Source: Flaviaestuariibacter sp.
Lineage (GTDB): Bacteria > Bacteroidota > Bacteroidia > Chitinophagales > Chitinophagaceae
NCBI GenBank assembly: GCA_025963645.1
Contig: JAOQAI010000008.1
Location: 1-64,000, forward strand
Reading direction: 5' to 3'
Length of the DNA: 64,000 bases
Shown here: one piece after another, positions 1 through 8,820 of the stretch
How the letters are laid out: each line of letters begins with the position of its first letter
How positions within the stretch are numbered: the stretch's first letter is position 1
The notes under the pieces: generated by a model
Database searches by the model: none
What the model saw: only the letters and a program-made list of their open reading frames with translations
Told to the model about the DNA's origin: nothing
Made by a program: the position numbers and the translations under genes

Positions 1-59
1 CCCTCATACTGCTTTAACGCGGACACAATCTGCGTCTCTGTGAATTTTTGCTTTTTCAT
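1..59 (-). CDS. IS3-family transposase OrfA, N-terminal fragment cut by window edge
   Basis: The reverse complement starts with ATG at 59-57 and reads MKKQKFTETQIVSALKQYEG to the window edge. This matches the very conserved start of IS3-family OrfA proteins (a K-x-x-[KR]-F-T-E-x-Q-I pattern at the start of the helix-turn-helix that binds the IS ends). Only about 20 codons are visible, so completeness cannot be judged. The 148 bp between this start and the next gene should contain one IS terminus, but I could not identify a convincing terminal inverted repeat. It marks a mobile element at the left border. Confidence 0.75.
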   Translation of the reverse strand, partial: MKKQKFTETQIVSALKQYE

Positions 60-208
60 ATTTGACAATTTAAATTTAAACTCCAAGAGTCTAATTCGTA
101 ACTGTCCTAATATCTGAGAAGGCTACACCCTCAACAGACTAACGCTTCCTGTTTAGATATTATACACTTGTAAACCCATTGTTTGTCAAAGGCCAAAACA
201 ACTGAAAC

Positions 209-856
209 ATGAAAACAAACTTAAGCACCCTACTATTTGCCTTTGCTATTATAGCGCAAGGCGTATATATGAATGCCTCTGCACAAAGTCAGCTTAAAAA
301 TGATAATCAAGAGTTTGATCGTCTTACTAAATCATTCAAAACTTACTCAATTAAGCTGTTTGTTAATGACTCCGCTTCGCACAGTAGTATAGCAGAAATA
401 GGCCATGAATTAAAAAAACACTTCACATTCCTAAAATCGAAAAAGCAAAGATTCCGCGATGCAGATTTTGAGCTTCGGATTTACATAAAAGGCAAGACGG
501 TTGGATCGTTGGATTATTCAACATCCTCTAACACAAGCCAATCGGGAACGATCTATTACAAACACAAGTATCTGGTTAATCATATCTCAAGTGCAGCTTT
601 GTCTTTACACAGCAATGAAAGAGCCCTGATGCAGATTAACATAGATTCAAATTCTCTCCTCCAAAGGAAATACAGCTTCACAGAGGTCAAAAGTGAATAT
701 TCCTGGATGGGAGACCAGTCCCAAGCATCGGATCAAAAAGCTAAGGATGAGCAATCGGCATCAAATGCACGAATGAAAGCTGAGGAAATTTGGAAGTTTG
801 AGAAGGACTTCTTCGAACTATTTAAGAATTATTTGTTGCGAAAACCAAGTATCTAA
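209..856 (+). CDS. Secreted protein of unknown function
   Basis: A 215-aa protein with a clear signal peptide (charged start, hydrophobic stretch at about residues 7-20, probable cleavage after an A-S-A at about residue 25). The mature part is polar, rich in Ser and Lys, has no predicted membrane segment, and ends in a charged, probably helical tail (about residues 165-215). I recognise no family. The start is an ATG just ahead of the signal peptide. Its neighbours are a transposase fragment and a pseudogene, so it may be accessory. Function unknown; export is the only supported inference. Confidence 0.6.
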   Translation: MKTNLSTLLFAFAIIAQGVYMNASAQSQLKNDNQEFDRLTKSFKTYSIKLFVNDSASHSSIAEIGHELKKHFTFLKSKKQRFRDADFELRIYIKGKTVGSLDYSTSSNTSQSGTIYYKHKYLVNHISSAALSLHSNERALMQINIDSNSLLQRKYSFTEVKSEYSWMGDQSQASDQKAKDEQSASNARMKAEEIWKFEKDFFELFKNYLLRKPSI

Positions 857-918
857 TGCTACCTGCATTTCTCAATTAAAAGCTTGGTTCCTAGTTGTGA
901 AGCACTGTAGTACTTGTT

Positions 919-1380
919 TTACAACTTTACAGTTTGCACTTCTTTCAATGTCGCAATGGTTTTCTTCGCCGCAGCTAACCGTATCCTCTTATTCTTCTCT
1001 ACCATTATCCTAGTTATCCATTTTTCAAGCTTATGATGAAGAGGCACCAGCAAAGCCCCTATACATATTAATAAGGCTAACATCATTACCGGCGAATGAT
1101 TAATTAATTTGTCAAAATAGGGGATGAATATAGAGATTGATAAATTCAAATATAGCGAGTAAACCAAGTACGCCAAAGAATTCGATGAATTTAGTTTTTA
1201 CGATAATGCTTCTGCTTAAAAGAAGAAACAGAATTACAAAGATGATAAGCCCAACAGCAATAGCTGCATATTGAAGGTTATGACTTCGTTCTTCTTTTGC
1301 TTTTAACTCAGTTGCCGCAATTTCCTAGCAGCTTTGGTAATATCCTGATAAAAATAGGCGCTATTCTGAATCCGCATATT
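919..1380 (-). pseudogene. Frameshifted C-terminal remnant of a membrane protein (TPR/coiled-coil type)
   Basis: Read on the minus strand, frames join into one protein-like sequence. About 1320-1112 gives a charged helix (ELKAKEERSHNLQY) then two membrane segments (GLIIFVILFLLL and FFGVLGLLAIFEF) and stops in the run of four T at about 1115-1118. Removing one base continues into the frame at about 1116-919, which has a third membrane segment (MMLALLICIGALL) and a basic tail (LHHKLEKWI). A second shift is needed near 1322 to extend upstream. From memory this resembles the C-terminus of Bacteroidota TPR proteins with C-terminal membrane helices. No intact start remains. The two single-base indels could also be assembly errors, but no full-length gene fits in the gap. 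Confidence 0.6.
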
Positions 1381-1501
1381 CCTGTAGTATGATGATAAAA
1401 ACCTGGATTGCCCGTCACAATTTGAATGTATAACCTCAGTACAAAAATGCGGAACGTGATAGTATCAGCATGACCAATAAACAAGTACCACCGAAAGTCG
1501 A

Positions 1502-4500
1502 TTAATTTCGGTCAATCAACAGGTATACTTCCTTCAAGACCTTTTGAAGGACAATTTCTTTTTTTCCTTCTACCATAAAGGGTTTCCCAACGATTTCACT
1601 TTGTCCCTTTACCAGTAGCACTTTTGCAGTTATCATATCACCTTTAACTTCATACTTACCTCTAATGGAATAACTTTCTGTCAAGGCATTATCCGCAACA
1701 AAAGCAATAGGATTTTCCTGCCCTCGAGTGCCAGTTTCATTTAATTGTGCATCAATAGAACTGCCTAGCTGCAGCTCATCATTCAACAGCAGCTCATCCT
1801 GAATGAAAAGCGAGCGCTTAAATATTTTCTTTTTTAGAGATAGCTTAATGCCATCGCGTACCTCTTTGTCGGCAATACCAATGTCAAAGGAGGCAGTACC
1901 AATCGTTTGAGGATCCTGCCTGCCACCAATTTCCTTTGATAATTCTTTCGCTTTATCGGCCGCAAAATTAAAAAGCCGGTTAACATCGACGAGGTTGTCT
2001 TTGCTGAGGGCAGCACCTAATTTGATTCCATACAGCAAGCTATATGTAAGTAGCCCTTGGTTATATAAACTGGTTTCGTAAGCAGATTGTCCGCTGGCTG
2101 ATGCCGTTAAAATATAAGTTCCGGTGCGGTCCTTTAAGCGATCCAGGGCTCGCTGTTGCTCCGCCGGAATTTCTCTTTTCACCACTAGTGATTGAAGGTT
2201 CGAGATAGCTTGCCCGCTATTGCAGGCATCAAGGATTAGCAATTGCTTCTGCGCCTTTATATTTCGCATCCACAAATTCAATTCGTCGGTGCTGATGGCT
2301 ACTTCATTCTCTACACCATTTAGATCGAATGCAGAAGCTTCCTGGGTAAGGTAATAAAAAAGCTTGGTGCTGCTATTGACCACGCCGTGCCCCGCAAAAA
2401 AGATAATGACAATATCATTGGCTGTTGCTTTGGCTGTCACTTCTTCAAAAGCCTGCTGTATATTTTGCTTGGATGGCCAGCTATTATTCGCATTTGTCGA
2501 AAAAGTATAATTATACACACGCTGTTCTTCATTCGTATTAAAAAGCTTTTGAGCGGAGGTTTTTAATGCAGCTGAAAAGTCTTCTGCATCCTTTGCGGCA
2601 TAATTCAATTTAAGTGCGTCGCCTTTGTACTGGCTAATGCCTACCGCGATACTGTAAAGTTTCACCTTTGTCTTTTCATCTTTCTCTTCATTTACCGTCA
2701 CCACGCCACCTCTTGAAACCATTGTCCTGTTAGTAGTTGTGGCTTTCACTTCGATTTCGTTCCTTTCGCCCTTTGCTATATAATTATCGAGGGACCCTTT
2801 ATCTACAGAGAGAAGATAACTGCTGCCAGACTTACTTAATTGAGCAGGAGTATAGGAGTTCACCTGCTTCCCATTTATATAGAGCAACACCTCTCCGATA
2901 CCGCCCTCCCTTTCCGTTACCTTGAAATTTATTTTATTATTTTGAATGCCTAGTTCCTCCACGATAGGCGTGATGCCGCATAGCTTAATTTCCGCTATTC
3001 CTTTTGCTATAAAAGGCTCTGTTGAAATTCCTACGAGTTTGTTAGCAAGACCCGGCTCCCAGGATAACTCTTTGAACTGTTGCAGATCAATGATCTCTCT
3101 GCCGCACACAAAATATAGGAGGCTGCGTGCCTGTTCGGTACCATCAAAACGGCCGTGCTCGTCGGTTACTAACCAATTAGTGGAATCAACAAAAAACACC
3201 CGGAGGCTTTCCAGCGTCTTTAAATTAATAGCTGATAGATATTCTGCATCAGACTTTATTAAAAGAAGCTGATTGCGACCAGAGAAAAAAGCTTCTGCAT
3301 TGTACTTTCCAAAAAGGGGAAAAGAAGGATAGCTCTTAGCGCCAATGAGCTTACCCGTATAGGTTTCATACTGAAGCAATTTATTGGCTTGTATCACATA
3401 AATGGTAAGCCCATCATCTGAAAAAGCAAAGATGGACCGTAGGGATATGCCAGGAAGTTCTACGATCAATTTCTGCTCATCTATATCGTAAACCTGGATT
3501 GCATTACGGGTTTGACAAGCAATGACTTTTTCTTCCTTATCCAGTTGAAATTGAAAGATATCTTCCAGCCTGATGAAACCCTCAACCTTGGTCAGCTTTC
3601 TATTTGTAATAACAATTCCTTGTTCATCAATTGCATAAATGCGGCGCTTTCCAAACTTTGGTTCTTTGATAAGCATTACCAGTTCCCCTGTTTGCACATT
3701 ATAAACTTCGTAACGCCTGTAAAGTCTGCCTATATTAGAGAAATCTCCGTTGATAACATAAAAGAATTTACCTTCTTCGTCAAAACCAAAAGCCGAAATA
3801 GACGTTCGCAAACCAGTGTTCTCAAAGAGCTTATCTATGGCAACCAGGTCAATCTTTAATCCTATTCCGCTTCTTAAAGATCCTGTTGGCTTTAATTTTC
3901 TGATTCCAGTAAGATCAGCAATCTTGCCGCCATTTTCCAGTGAAAAAACGGAATAACTTGTTTCGCCTCTTCCATATTCAGTCGAAACAATATAACTATT
4001 CCCTTTCTCATTAATATATATGGCAGATGAGATTTTGGGAACGGATATAAGTACTTTCCCATCGCTCACTCTTACTAATTCTCTTTCTTTAGCCGTCTCC
4101 CTTATTGAATATTTTACAGCCGAGAGGTGCAACGGTATTTCTTTCGTATTGTCAGCCAATTGCTTGATGGGTGCAGGCAGGTATTGAATACTATTCAATC
4201 CTTTTCTTAAATTCCAATCCTTTAACTTCTCCGAGGAAGTAAACTGAACAGAGGAGTCAGAAAAACTAATACTATGCTTTACCGCTTTAGTAATTAGTAA
4301 GCTTTTAGTACCGCTTTGAAGATTAAACAATTCAATAGCGTTCCATTTAATACCTAATACAACACCTGCCTTCTCATTATATTTTGCTAATCCTGCTTCA
4401 ATTGTGCGGATTGTATCTTTTGTTGATGGCCTCACCAGGTGAGAAGTACCGGAAATGCTATTTTCTGTAAGCAATAAGGTATCCTTTGCCACATAATACA

Positions 4501-5353
4501 CCCACGGCTCACTGGACTCCATTATATCAATAATTTGATTGGTTTTAAATGAAATAGCGTGCAGCCACGTTGTGAATTCTTGTTTATTATCAATAGGCTG
4601 ACCGACAAAATAACCTTCTGTTTCACTTTCATTGAAACTGATACGGCCAAAAAATTCATTAGTCTTAAGCTTATATTCCCTCAAGAAAACACCAGTAAAA
4701 TCATATAGTCTTATATAACCATCTTCTTCGCATGTAATAATGCGTTTCGTTACCGGCATCACAAAAGCCCGGTATTGAACTGATCTGGTTTTAATTTCTT
4801 TTAGTTTAAGTAAGCCTTTATCAAAATATACATATAAGAGAGTTGAGTCCTTGTAAAATGTAAAATCATTTTTGGAAGAATTATATAGACCGCCTATGAA
4901 ACTATAAGCAAGGGTGGCTCGCATATCCTGCCACTGCCAGAAAAAAACACTATCTTCTGTTTCTGTCACGATAGTCTTTCCGTCATTTATCAGCGCGGCA
5001 TATACAACTGACTTATAGTGTTTTATTTTAGAAATCTCAGCATCATTCTCTAAAGACCAGATCCTCGCAGTACTGTCTTTTGAGCAGGAAATAATATAGT
5101 TATCATCAGGGCTGAACCGGGCGCTATTAACATTTATATTATGCCCTGCGAAGCTTTGTAAAAGGCTGGCGGCAGCCACATCCCACACCAACACGCTGCT
5201 ATCTTCAGATGCGGAAACAATATATTTTCCGTTGTTGCTGAAAACGGCGGAATTAATAGTAGCGGAATGACCAAAAGGCAAAATTAGCCTGGGGTTTTGT
5301 CCACAAACATTTATAGATAATATAGCCAGTAGTATTAATGACGCATTTCTCAT
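1502..5353 (-). CDS. Exported WD40-repeat protein with C-terminal caspase-like (C14) peptidase domain
   Basis: A 1283-aa protein. Residues 1-19 form a signal peptide. Residues about 25-110 hold clear WD40 repeats (GHSATINSAVFS, then GHNINVNSARFS with SKDSTARIWSL), followed by a long region that probably continues as diverged propeller blades. A beta-sandwich linker (about 800-890) precedes the caspase fold at about 899-1160. Both catalytic residues are present: His989 in FFAGHG and Cys1044 in LDACNSG. The last 120 residues have no known domain. Bacterial WD40-caspase proteins are usually cytosolic and act in signalling or defence, so the signal peptide is unusual. The gene is alone on its strand. 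Peptidase fold is near certain; substrate and role are unknown. Confidence 0.85.
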   Translation of the reverse strand: MRNASLILLAILSINVCGQNPRLILPFGHSATINSAVFSNNGKYIVSASEDSSVLVWDVAAASLLQSFAGHNINVNSARFSPDDNYIISCSKDSTARIWSLENDAEISKIKHYKSVVYAALINDGKTIVTETEDSVFFWQWQDMRATLAYSFIGGLYNSSKNDFTFYKDSTLLYVYFDKGLLKLKEIKTRSVQYRAFVMPVTKRIITCEEDGYIRLYDFTGVFLREYKLKTNEFFGRISFNESETEGYFVGQPIDNKQEFTTWLHAISFKTNQIIDIMESSEPWVYYVAKDTLLLTENSISGTSHLVRPSTKDTIRTIEAGLAKYNEKAGVVLGIKWNAIELFNLQSGTKSLLITKAVKHSISFSDSSVQFTSSEKLKDWNLRKGLNSIQYLPAPIKQLADNTKEIPLHLSAVKYSIRETAKERELVRVSDGKVLISVPKISSAIYINEKGNSYIVSTEYGRGETSYSVFSLENGGKIADLTGIRKLKPTGSLRSGIGLKIDLVAIDKLFENTGLRTSISAFGFDEEGKFFYVINGDFSNIGRLYRRYEVYNVQTGELVMLIKEPKFGKRRIYAIDEQGIVITNRKLTKVEGFIRLEDIFQFQLDKEEKVIACQTRNAIQVYDIDEQKLIVELPGISLRSIFAFSDDGLTIYVIQANKLLQYETYTGKLIGAKSYPSFPLFGKYNAEAFFSGRNQLLLIKSDAEYLSAINLKTLESLRVFFVDSTNWLVTDEHGRFDGTEQARSLLYFVCGREIIDLQQFKELSWEPGLANKLVGISTEPFIAKGIAEIKLCGITPIVEELGIQNNKINFKVTEREGGIGEVLLYINGKQVNSYTPAQLSKSGSSYLLSVDKGSLDNYIAKGERNEIEVKATTTNRTMVSRGGVVTVNEEKDEKTKVKLYSIAVGISQYKGDALKLNYAAKDAEDFSAALKTSAQKLFNTNEEQRVYNYTFSTNANNSWPSKQNIQQAFEEVTAKATANDIVIIFFAGHGVVNSSTKLFYYLTQEASAFDLNGVENEVAISTDELNLWMRNIKAQKQLLILDACNSGQAISNLQSLVVKREIPAEQQRALDRLKDRTGTYILTASASGQSAYETSLYNQGLLTYSLLYGIKLGAALSKDNLVDVNRLFNFAADKAKELSKEIGGRQDPQTIGTASFDIGIADKEVRDGIKLSLKKKIFKRSLFIQDELLLNDELQLGSSIDAQLNETGTRGQENPIAFVADNALTESYSIRGKYEVKGDMITAKVLLVKGQSEIVGKPFMVEGKKEIVLQKVLKEVYLLIDRN

Positions 5354-5701
5354 TCAGGATCGCATTATTTATATAAGGGTTGCGGTTTAAGATAAGACAA
5401 AGAATCTAACACCATAGATTTATCTCTCTACCACGCTTTGCAGTTGTTAATTTTATTTTCGGTTCTTAGGGTAGGTTGTTGCAATTCCCTTGTCACTTCC
5501 GAGACTCCTTTTTGCATATTCTATCAATTGACTATTGTTGCCGAAAAATTCAGTCGTCGTTATTAGTGCTCGTTCTGCCCTATTCGATCTAAGGTAAAAG
5601 GTTCAAAAAAATTAGATAATTATGTGCTCTGGTCGAGAATAGTCTGGCAGTCAAGCTGTGTTTATAAAAATTAGTTTTTCCTGTCTAGATTGTGATTCTT
5701 T
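5354..5701. other. Intergenic region between divergent genes
   Basis: This 348-bp AT-rich stretch separates the divergent caspase and zinc-ribbon genes. It must contain both promoters, but I see no perfect TAnnTTTG box, no palindrome of note and no ORF that looks coding. Confidence 0.4.
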
Positions 5702-6154
5702 ATGAACCCCAGCAAACGTTTTCAGGATAAGGATCTTACCACCGCTGATTTTTATGGTGAGGTGGCCGTGGAATGCCCTGCCTGCCGGCAAAAAGCTCTG
5801 GCAACGGCGGATTATGAGAACCACCTAGCAAGGTTGGTCTGCAGTGCCTGCGGGTATAACAAGCAGGCTTCGGGAAAGGTGACAACCGGGACATGGAAAG
5901 GAGCACTTCTTACCCTGAATGCCAATGCTTATTTCCGGGCCGCTCTATGGTTCAAGGCGCCTTTCAAGAAGGAAATTTTATGGGCGTACAATCTGGCTCA
6001 TCTTGAATACCTAGAAAGCTATATCGCTTCAGGCATACGGGAGAACCGGAACCGTACCCGGTTTACCTTGGCAGAAAAGCTACCGCGCTATATGCAGGTC
6101 GCCAAGAACCGGGTAGGGCTGCTAAAAGCCATTCAGAAGCTAAAGGAAAAATAA
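5702..6154 (+). CDS. Small zinc-ribbon protein (TFIIB-type Cys4), function unknown
   Basis: A 150-aa protein with no signal peptide. Residues 25-50 form a treble Cys4 zinc ribbon (CPAC at 25-28 and CSAC at 47-50), like the TFIIB-type ribbon. The rest (about 60-150) is helical and basic, with many aromatic and Arg residues (NRNRTRF, KNRVGLLKAIQKLK), which would suit nucleic-acid binding. GC content is higher than in the flanking gaps. Proteins of this kind occur across Bacteroidota without an assigned function. A hairpin follows the stop codon directly. Confidence 0.65.
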   Translation: MNPSKRFQDKDLTTADFYGEVAVECPACRQKALATADYENHLARLVCSACGYNKQASGKVTTGTWKGALLTLNANAYFRAALWFKAPFKKEILWAYNLAHLEYLESYIASGIRENRNRTRFTLAEKLPRYMQVAKNRVGLLKAIQKLKEK

Positions 6155-6172
6155 GTCATCTGTGGAGATGAC
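6155..6172 (+). repeat. Perfect 7-bp hairpin right after the zinc-ribbon gene
   Basis: GTCATCT (6155-6161), loop GTGG, AGATGAC (6166-6172). It starts at the first base after the stop codon. No T-run follows, so it is not a classic intrinsic terminator; it may protect the 3' end of the mRNA. Confidence 0.4.
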
Positions 6173-6777
6173 GGGAGCCGAACACTATATTTTCTTCAAT
6201 TTCTATCAGCGGTAATGTGGAGACAACCGGACAAAGTCAAACCGGCGCTGGAAGATTTACAGCTATTATTACGTATAAAGTGTTGGAAACAATAACCTAA
6301 GCAGCTATTATAGATTCCGGTTTCGGTCTGATAGTACTTTTCAGCCTTTTCTAGTTATTTCTAAATAAAAAGGGTGTTTAATTCTTAAGTTCCCCCTATT
6401 CCAAATTTGAAAGAATGCGATACGTCGCAGTGTGGTGTTCTCGATCACTGAAACATGTAAATTCCTGTTGCAGGTTGATTTGTGTTGCCCCGGTATATTA
6501 AGTAGGGATGTGAAACTATGTTTCTCCAGTGCAGCAGTAGGTATAGAGAAAGAACCCCTCCCGTAATGCTATTCACATTGTTGATCCGCACCCGGAACTT
6601 AAAAGACTAGGCTGTTGCGAAAAATGCGAAGCTGTGCCTTTTCGAGATAGGCAGGGAGGGTTTGCACCTTTCATCTTCGGGTCTATTATCTATCAATAAT
6701 GTCATTGCTCGACCCGCATGCGGTGTATAGGCTTCGGGAGTAGCGCCCTTTCTAATTTGTTACCCAGTTTCTTGCAT
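6173..6777. other. Intergenic region with a decayed short ORF
   Basis: No convincing gene. A 26-codon ORF at 6215-6295 ends in a leucine-rich helix (LEDLQLLLRI) that resembles the end of a 35-codon ORF at 44466-44573. The rest, including the T/G-rich stretch at 6600-6700, shows nothing I can support. Confidence 0.35.
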
Positions 6778-8736
6778 TCATCTTATCACATCTACCCAGC
6801 CGCTAATTCTTGCCCCAGTGTCTTTCAGATGAATAACATAATAATAGGTTCCTACAGGCAATGGTTTGCCATTCATTTGCCCGTCCCATGGCTTATCATA
6901 TCGGGTACTTTGAAAAATTTGTTGCCCGTAGCGATTAAAAATGAGTACTGAATAATTATGATATGCAGAGAGTGCCGGGATACTCCATATATCATTTATA
7001 CCATCCCCATTTGGGGTAAAGACATTTGGAATACGAACTTGCTCAAATACCCGGACCCTTACGGTATCACTATGACTACCACAACCTGCCAATGAAGTAG
7101 CAGTTAAAATGTATGCTGTATCTTTTAAAGGACTTACAGCTGGATGCAGTGAAAGAGGGTCGCTAATAAAGTAATGAGGCGTCCATGCAACTGCATAATC
7201 GTTTCCGGCAACAGAACCATCCAAAAACAAACTTTGACCAGAGAGCAGATTTTTGTCTGCTCCGGCAGATACAGTGGGGCGTTGAAGTACATTCACCTGC
7301 ACATAAGCCGTATCGGTACATCCATCAGCATTGGCAACGATTACTATATAGCGCGTAGAACCGGCTGGAGATGCTATCGGATCGGGTAGGTTTGCAGCCG
7401 ATAAACCCACGGAAGGCAACCAAGAATAAGAAACGCCTCCAGAAGCTCCTAGCATTTCACCCTCACCTTTACAAATATTTAAAGTGTCATTCAGCACCAA
7501 AGCTGTAGGGCGCAGATAAATACCGACTCTTGTTGAATCCACTGCCCTGCAACCAGCCGTATTGATCACCTCCAGATAGTAATTACCCGTATCTGTTCTT
7601 TTTATATTGGCAATCGAAATAGTTGCTCCTGTTCCAGAGAAACCATTTGGGCCACTCCAATTATATTGAGCACCCCCACTAGCGGTAAGGCTAACGCTTG
7701 TGCCTTCACACACCGGACCTGAATTTAAAATAGTGACTACGGGTTTACTATTCACACGCACGGTTAACGGTGCCGAAACAATTGTGCAAGCCGAGCTCCC
7801 GATATTTGTACTTTCCACCACTGTCAGCCGGTAGCCATAAGTACCCACAGGTGCGGTCGTGGCAAAACTTCTAATTAATGTAGTGGTATTTGCACCCGGT
7901 ATATCCGCCCACACATTTGAATTAGGCAGTTGCTCCTGCCATTGAAAATATGGCGAGGTAAAGCCGGAAGATACATCAGCAACAAGTGTGACTGTTGTTT
8001 GTTCACCCTCACAAATATCCCGAAGTGAGCTGCTGCTCCCCAAGAATGAGGGCGTTAATCGGGGTCCGCAAGGCCGAAACGTAATATCATCTAATAGCAG
8101 ATCATTACCACAACCACCCGGTGCATTATTACGCATACGAACCACAATATTAGAAGCATTGGCGGGTGTTGTAAAAAAGAAGCCGTATTGCACCCATTGC
8201 GGCACATCAGTGGGATTAATATTACCGGTATGGTATTGTTGCAATACTGTTCCAGCAAGGTTTTCAATGCTGAAGGTAATATTGGGCTTATTAGAGTTTC
8301 CATTACAACTGGAGGGCTTAATCACATTCAGTACCCAGGCTGCAAATTCATAAGTAGTGGCACTGCATAATCCCCTGATGGTATCTACATAAAAGTCACT
8401 TGGCTGATTGGAAGCATTGATCAACATGAAGTAGCCATTGGGCGAACTTGTCCGATCACCGGTGACTGTGTGCCATGTATTTCCAAAGCAAATGTTTGTA
8501 TTGTTTCGAACAGTATAAAACCCATCGCTCGGACAGTCCGTGGGGACATACTGATAACCGATTGCCGCTGCACTAAGAGGAGGCCCTGGATTGTTACCGG
8601 CGCCAAACGTAATATTGACTATTGGATCGCCTAAACTGCCCTGACAAAGCTGTGCCCCCAGACTGGATTCGAGCCCAATCAGTAATAGGAGTACCAAAAA
8701 ACATCGCTTTATCACAGTGCTTCTCCGTTTTTGCAA
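6778..8736 (-). CDS. Secreted multidomain adhesin-like protein with type B type-IX secretion sorting domain
   Basis: A 652-aa protein. A signal peptide (hydrophobic core LVLLLLIGL) leads into an N-terminal jelly-roll-like domain (about 30-230, Cys-rich, ending LLLDDITFRPCG). Then come three or more Ig/PKD-like domains (about 235-560; for example ASGGAQYNWSGPNGFSG). The end is a CHU_C/gliding-type C-terminal domain (about 565-652, with VFTPNGDGINDIWSIP and WDGQMNGKPLPVGTYYY), the known sorting signal for the type IX system, which places it on the surface or outside the cell. No in-frame ATG exists near the start: TTG at 8736 or GTG at 8715 must be used. It lies downstream of the PUL on the same strand, but co-function with it is unproven. 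Confidence 0.85.
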   Translation of the reverse strand: MQKRRSTVIKRCFLVLLLLIGLESSLGAQLCQGSLGDPIVNITFGAGNNPGPPLSAAAIGYQYVPTDCPSDGFYTVRNNTNICFGNTWHTVTGDRTSSPNGYFMLINASNQPSDFYVDTIRGLCSATTYEFAAWVLNVIKPSSCNGNSNKPNITFSIENLAGTVLQQYHTGNINPTDVPQWVQYGFFFTTPANASNIVVRMRNNAPGGCGNDLLLDDITFRPCGPRLTPSFLGSSSSLRDICEGEQTTVTLVADVSSGFTSPYFQWQEQLPNSNVWADIPGANTTTLIRSFATTAPVGTYGYRLTVVESTNIGSSACTIVSAPLTVRVNSKPVVTILNSGPVCEGTSVSLTASGGAQYNWSGPNGFSGTGATISIANIKRTDTGNYYLEVINTAGCRAVDSTRVGIYLRPTALVLNDTLNICKGEGEMLGASGGVSYSWLPSVGLSAANLPDPIASPAGSTRYIVIVANADGCTDTAYVQVNVLQRPTVSAGADKNLLSGQSLFLDGSVAGNDYAVAWTPHYFISDPLSLHPAVSPLKDTAYILTATSLAGCGSHSDTVRVRVFEQVRIPNVFTPNGDGINDIWSIPALSAYHNYSVLIFNRYGQQIFQSTRYDKPWDGQMNGKPLPVGTYYYVIHLKDTGARISGWVDVIR

Positions 8737-8820
8737 GGCTTTAAGTGGTGAAAGATTTCATGAAAGATAGATTTGCTTCTTTAATATTGGGACGAGGTTA
8801 CAACAAATTATAAGCACAAG

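Noticed and set aside
798-1013. 71-codon plus-strand ORF overlapping the end of the 215-aa gene
   Set aside because: It overlaps a gene with a signal peptide and the pseudogene, and its composition is not protein-like.
1381-1500. Open frame on the minus strand upstream of the pseudogene remnant
   Set aside because: The translation is not like the remnant and looks like chance openness; I could not connect it.
6600-6640. Sequence resembling an insertion-sequence end (GGCTGTTGCGAAAA)
   Set aside because: Only one end is visible, with no partner inverted repeat or transposase nearby.
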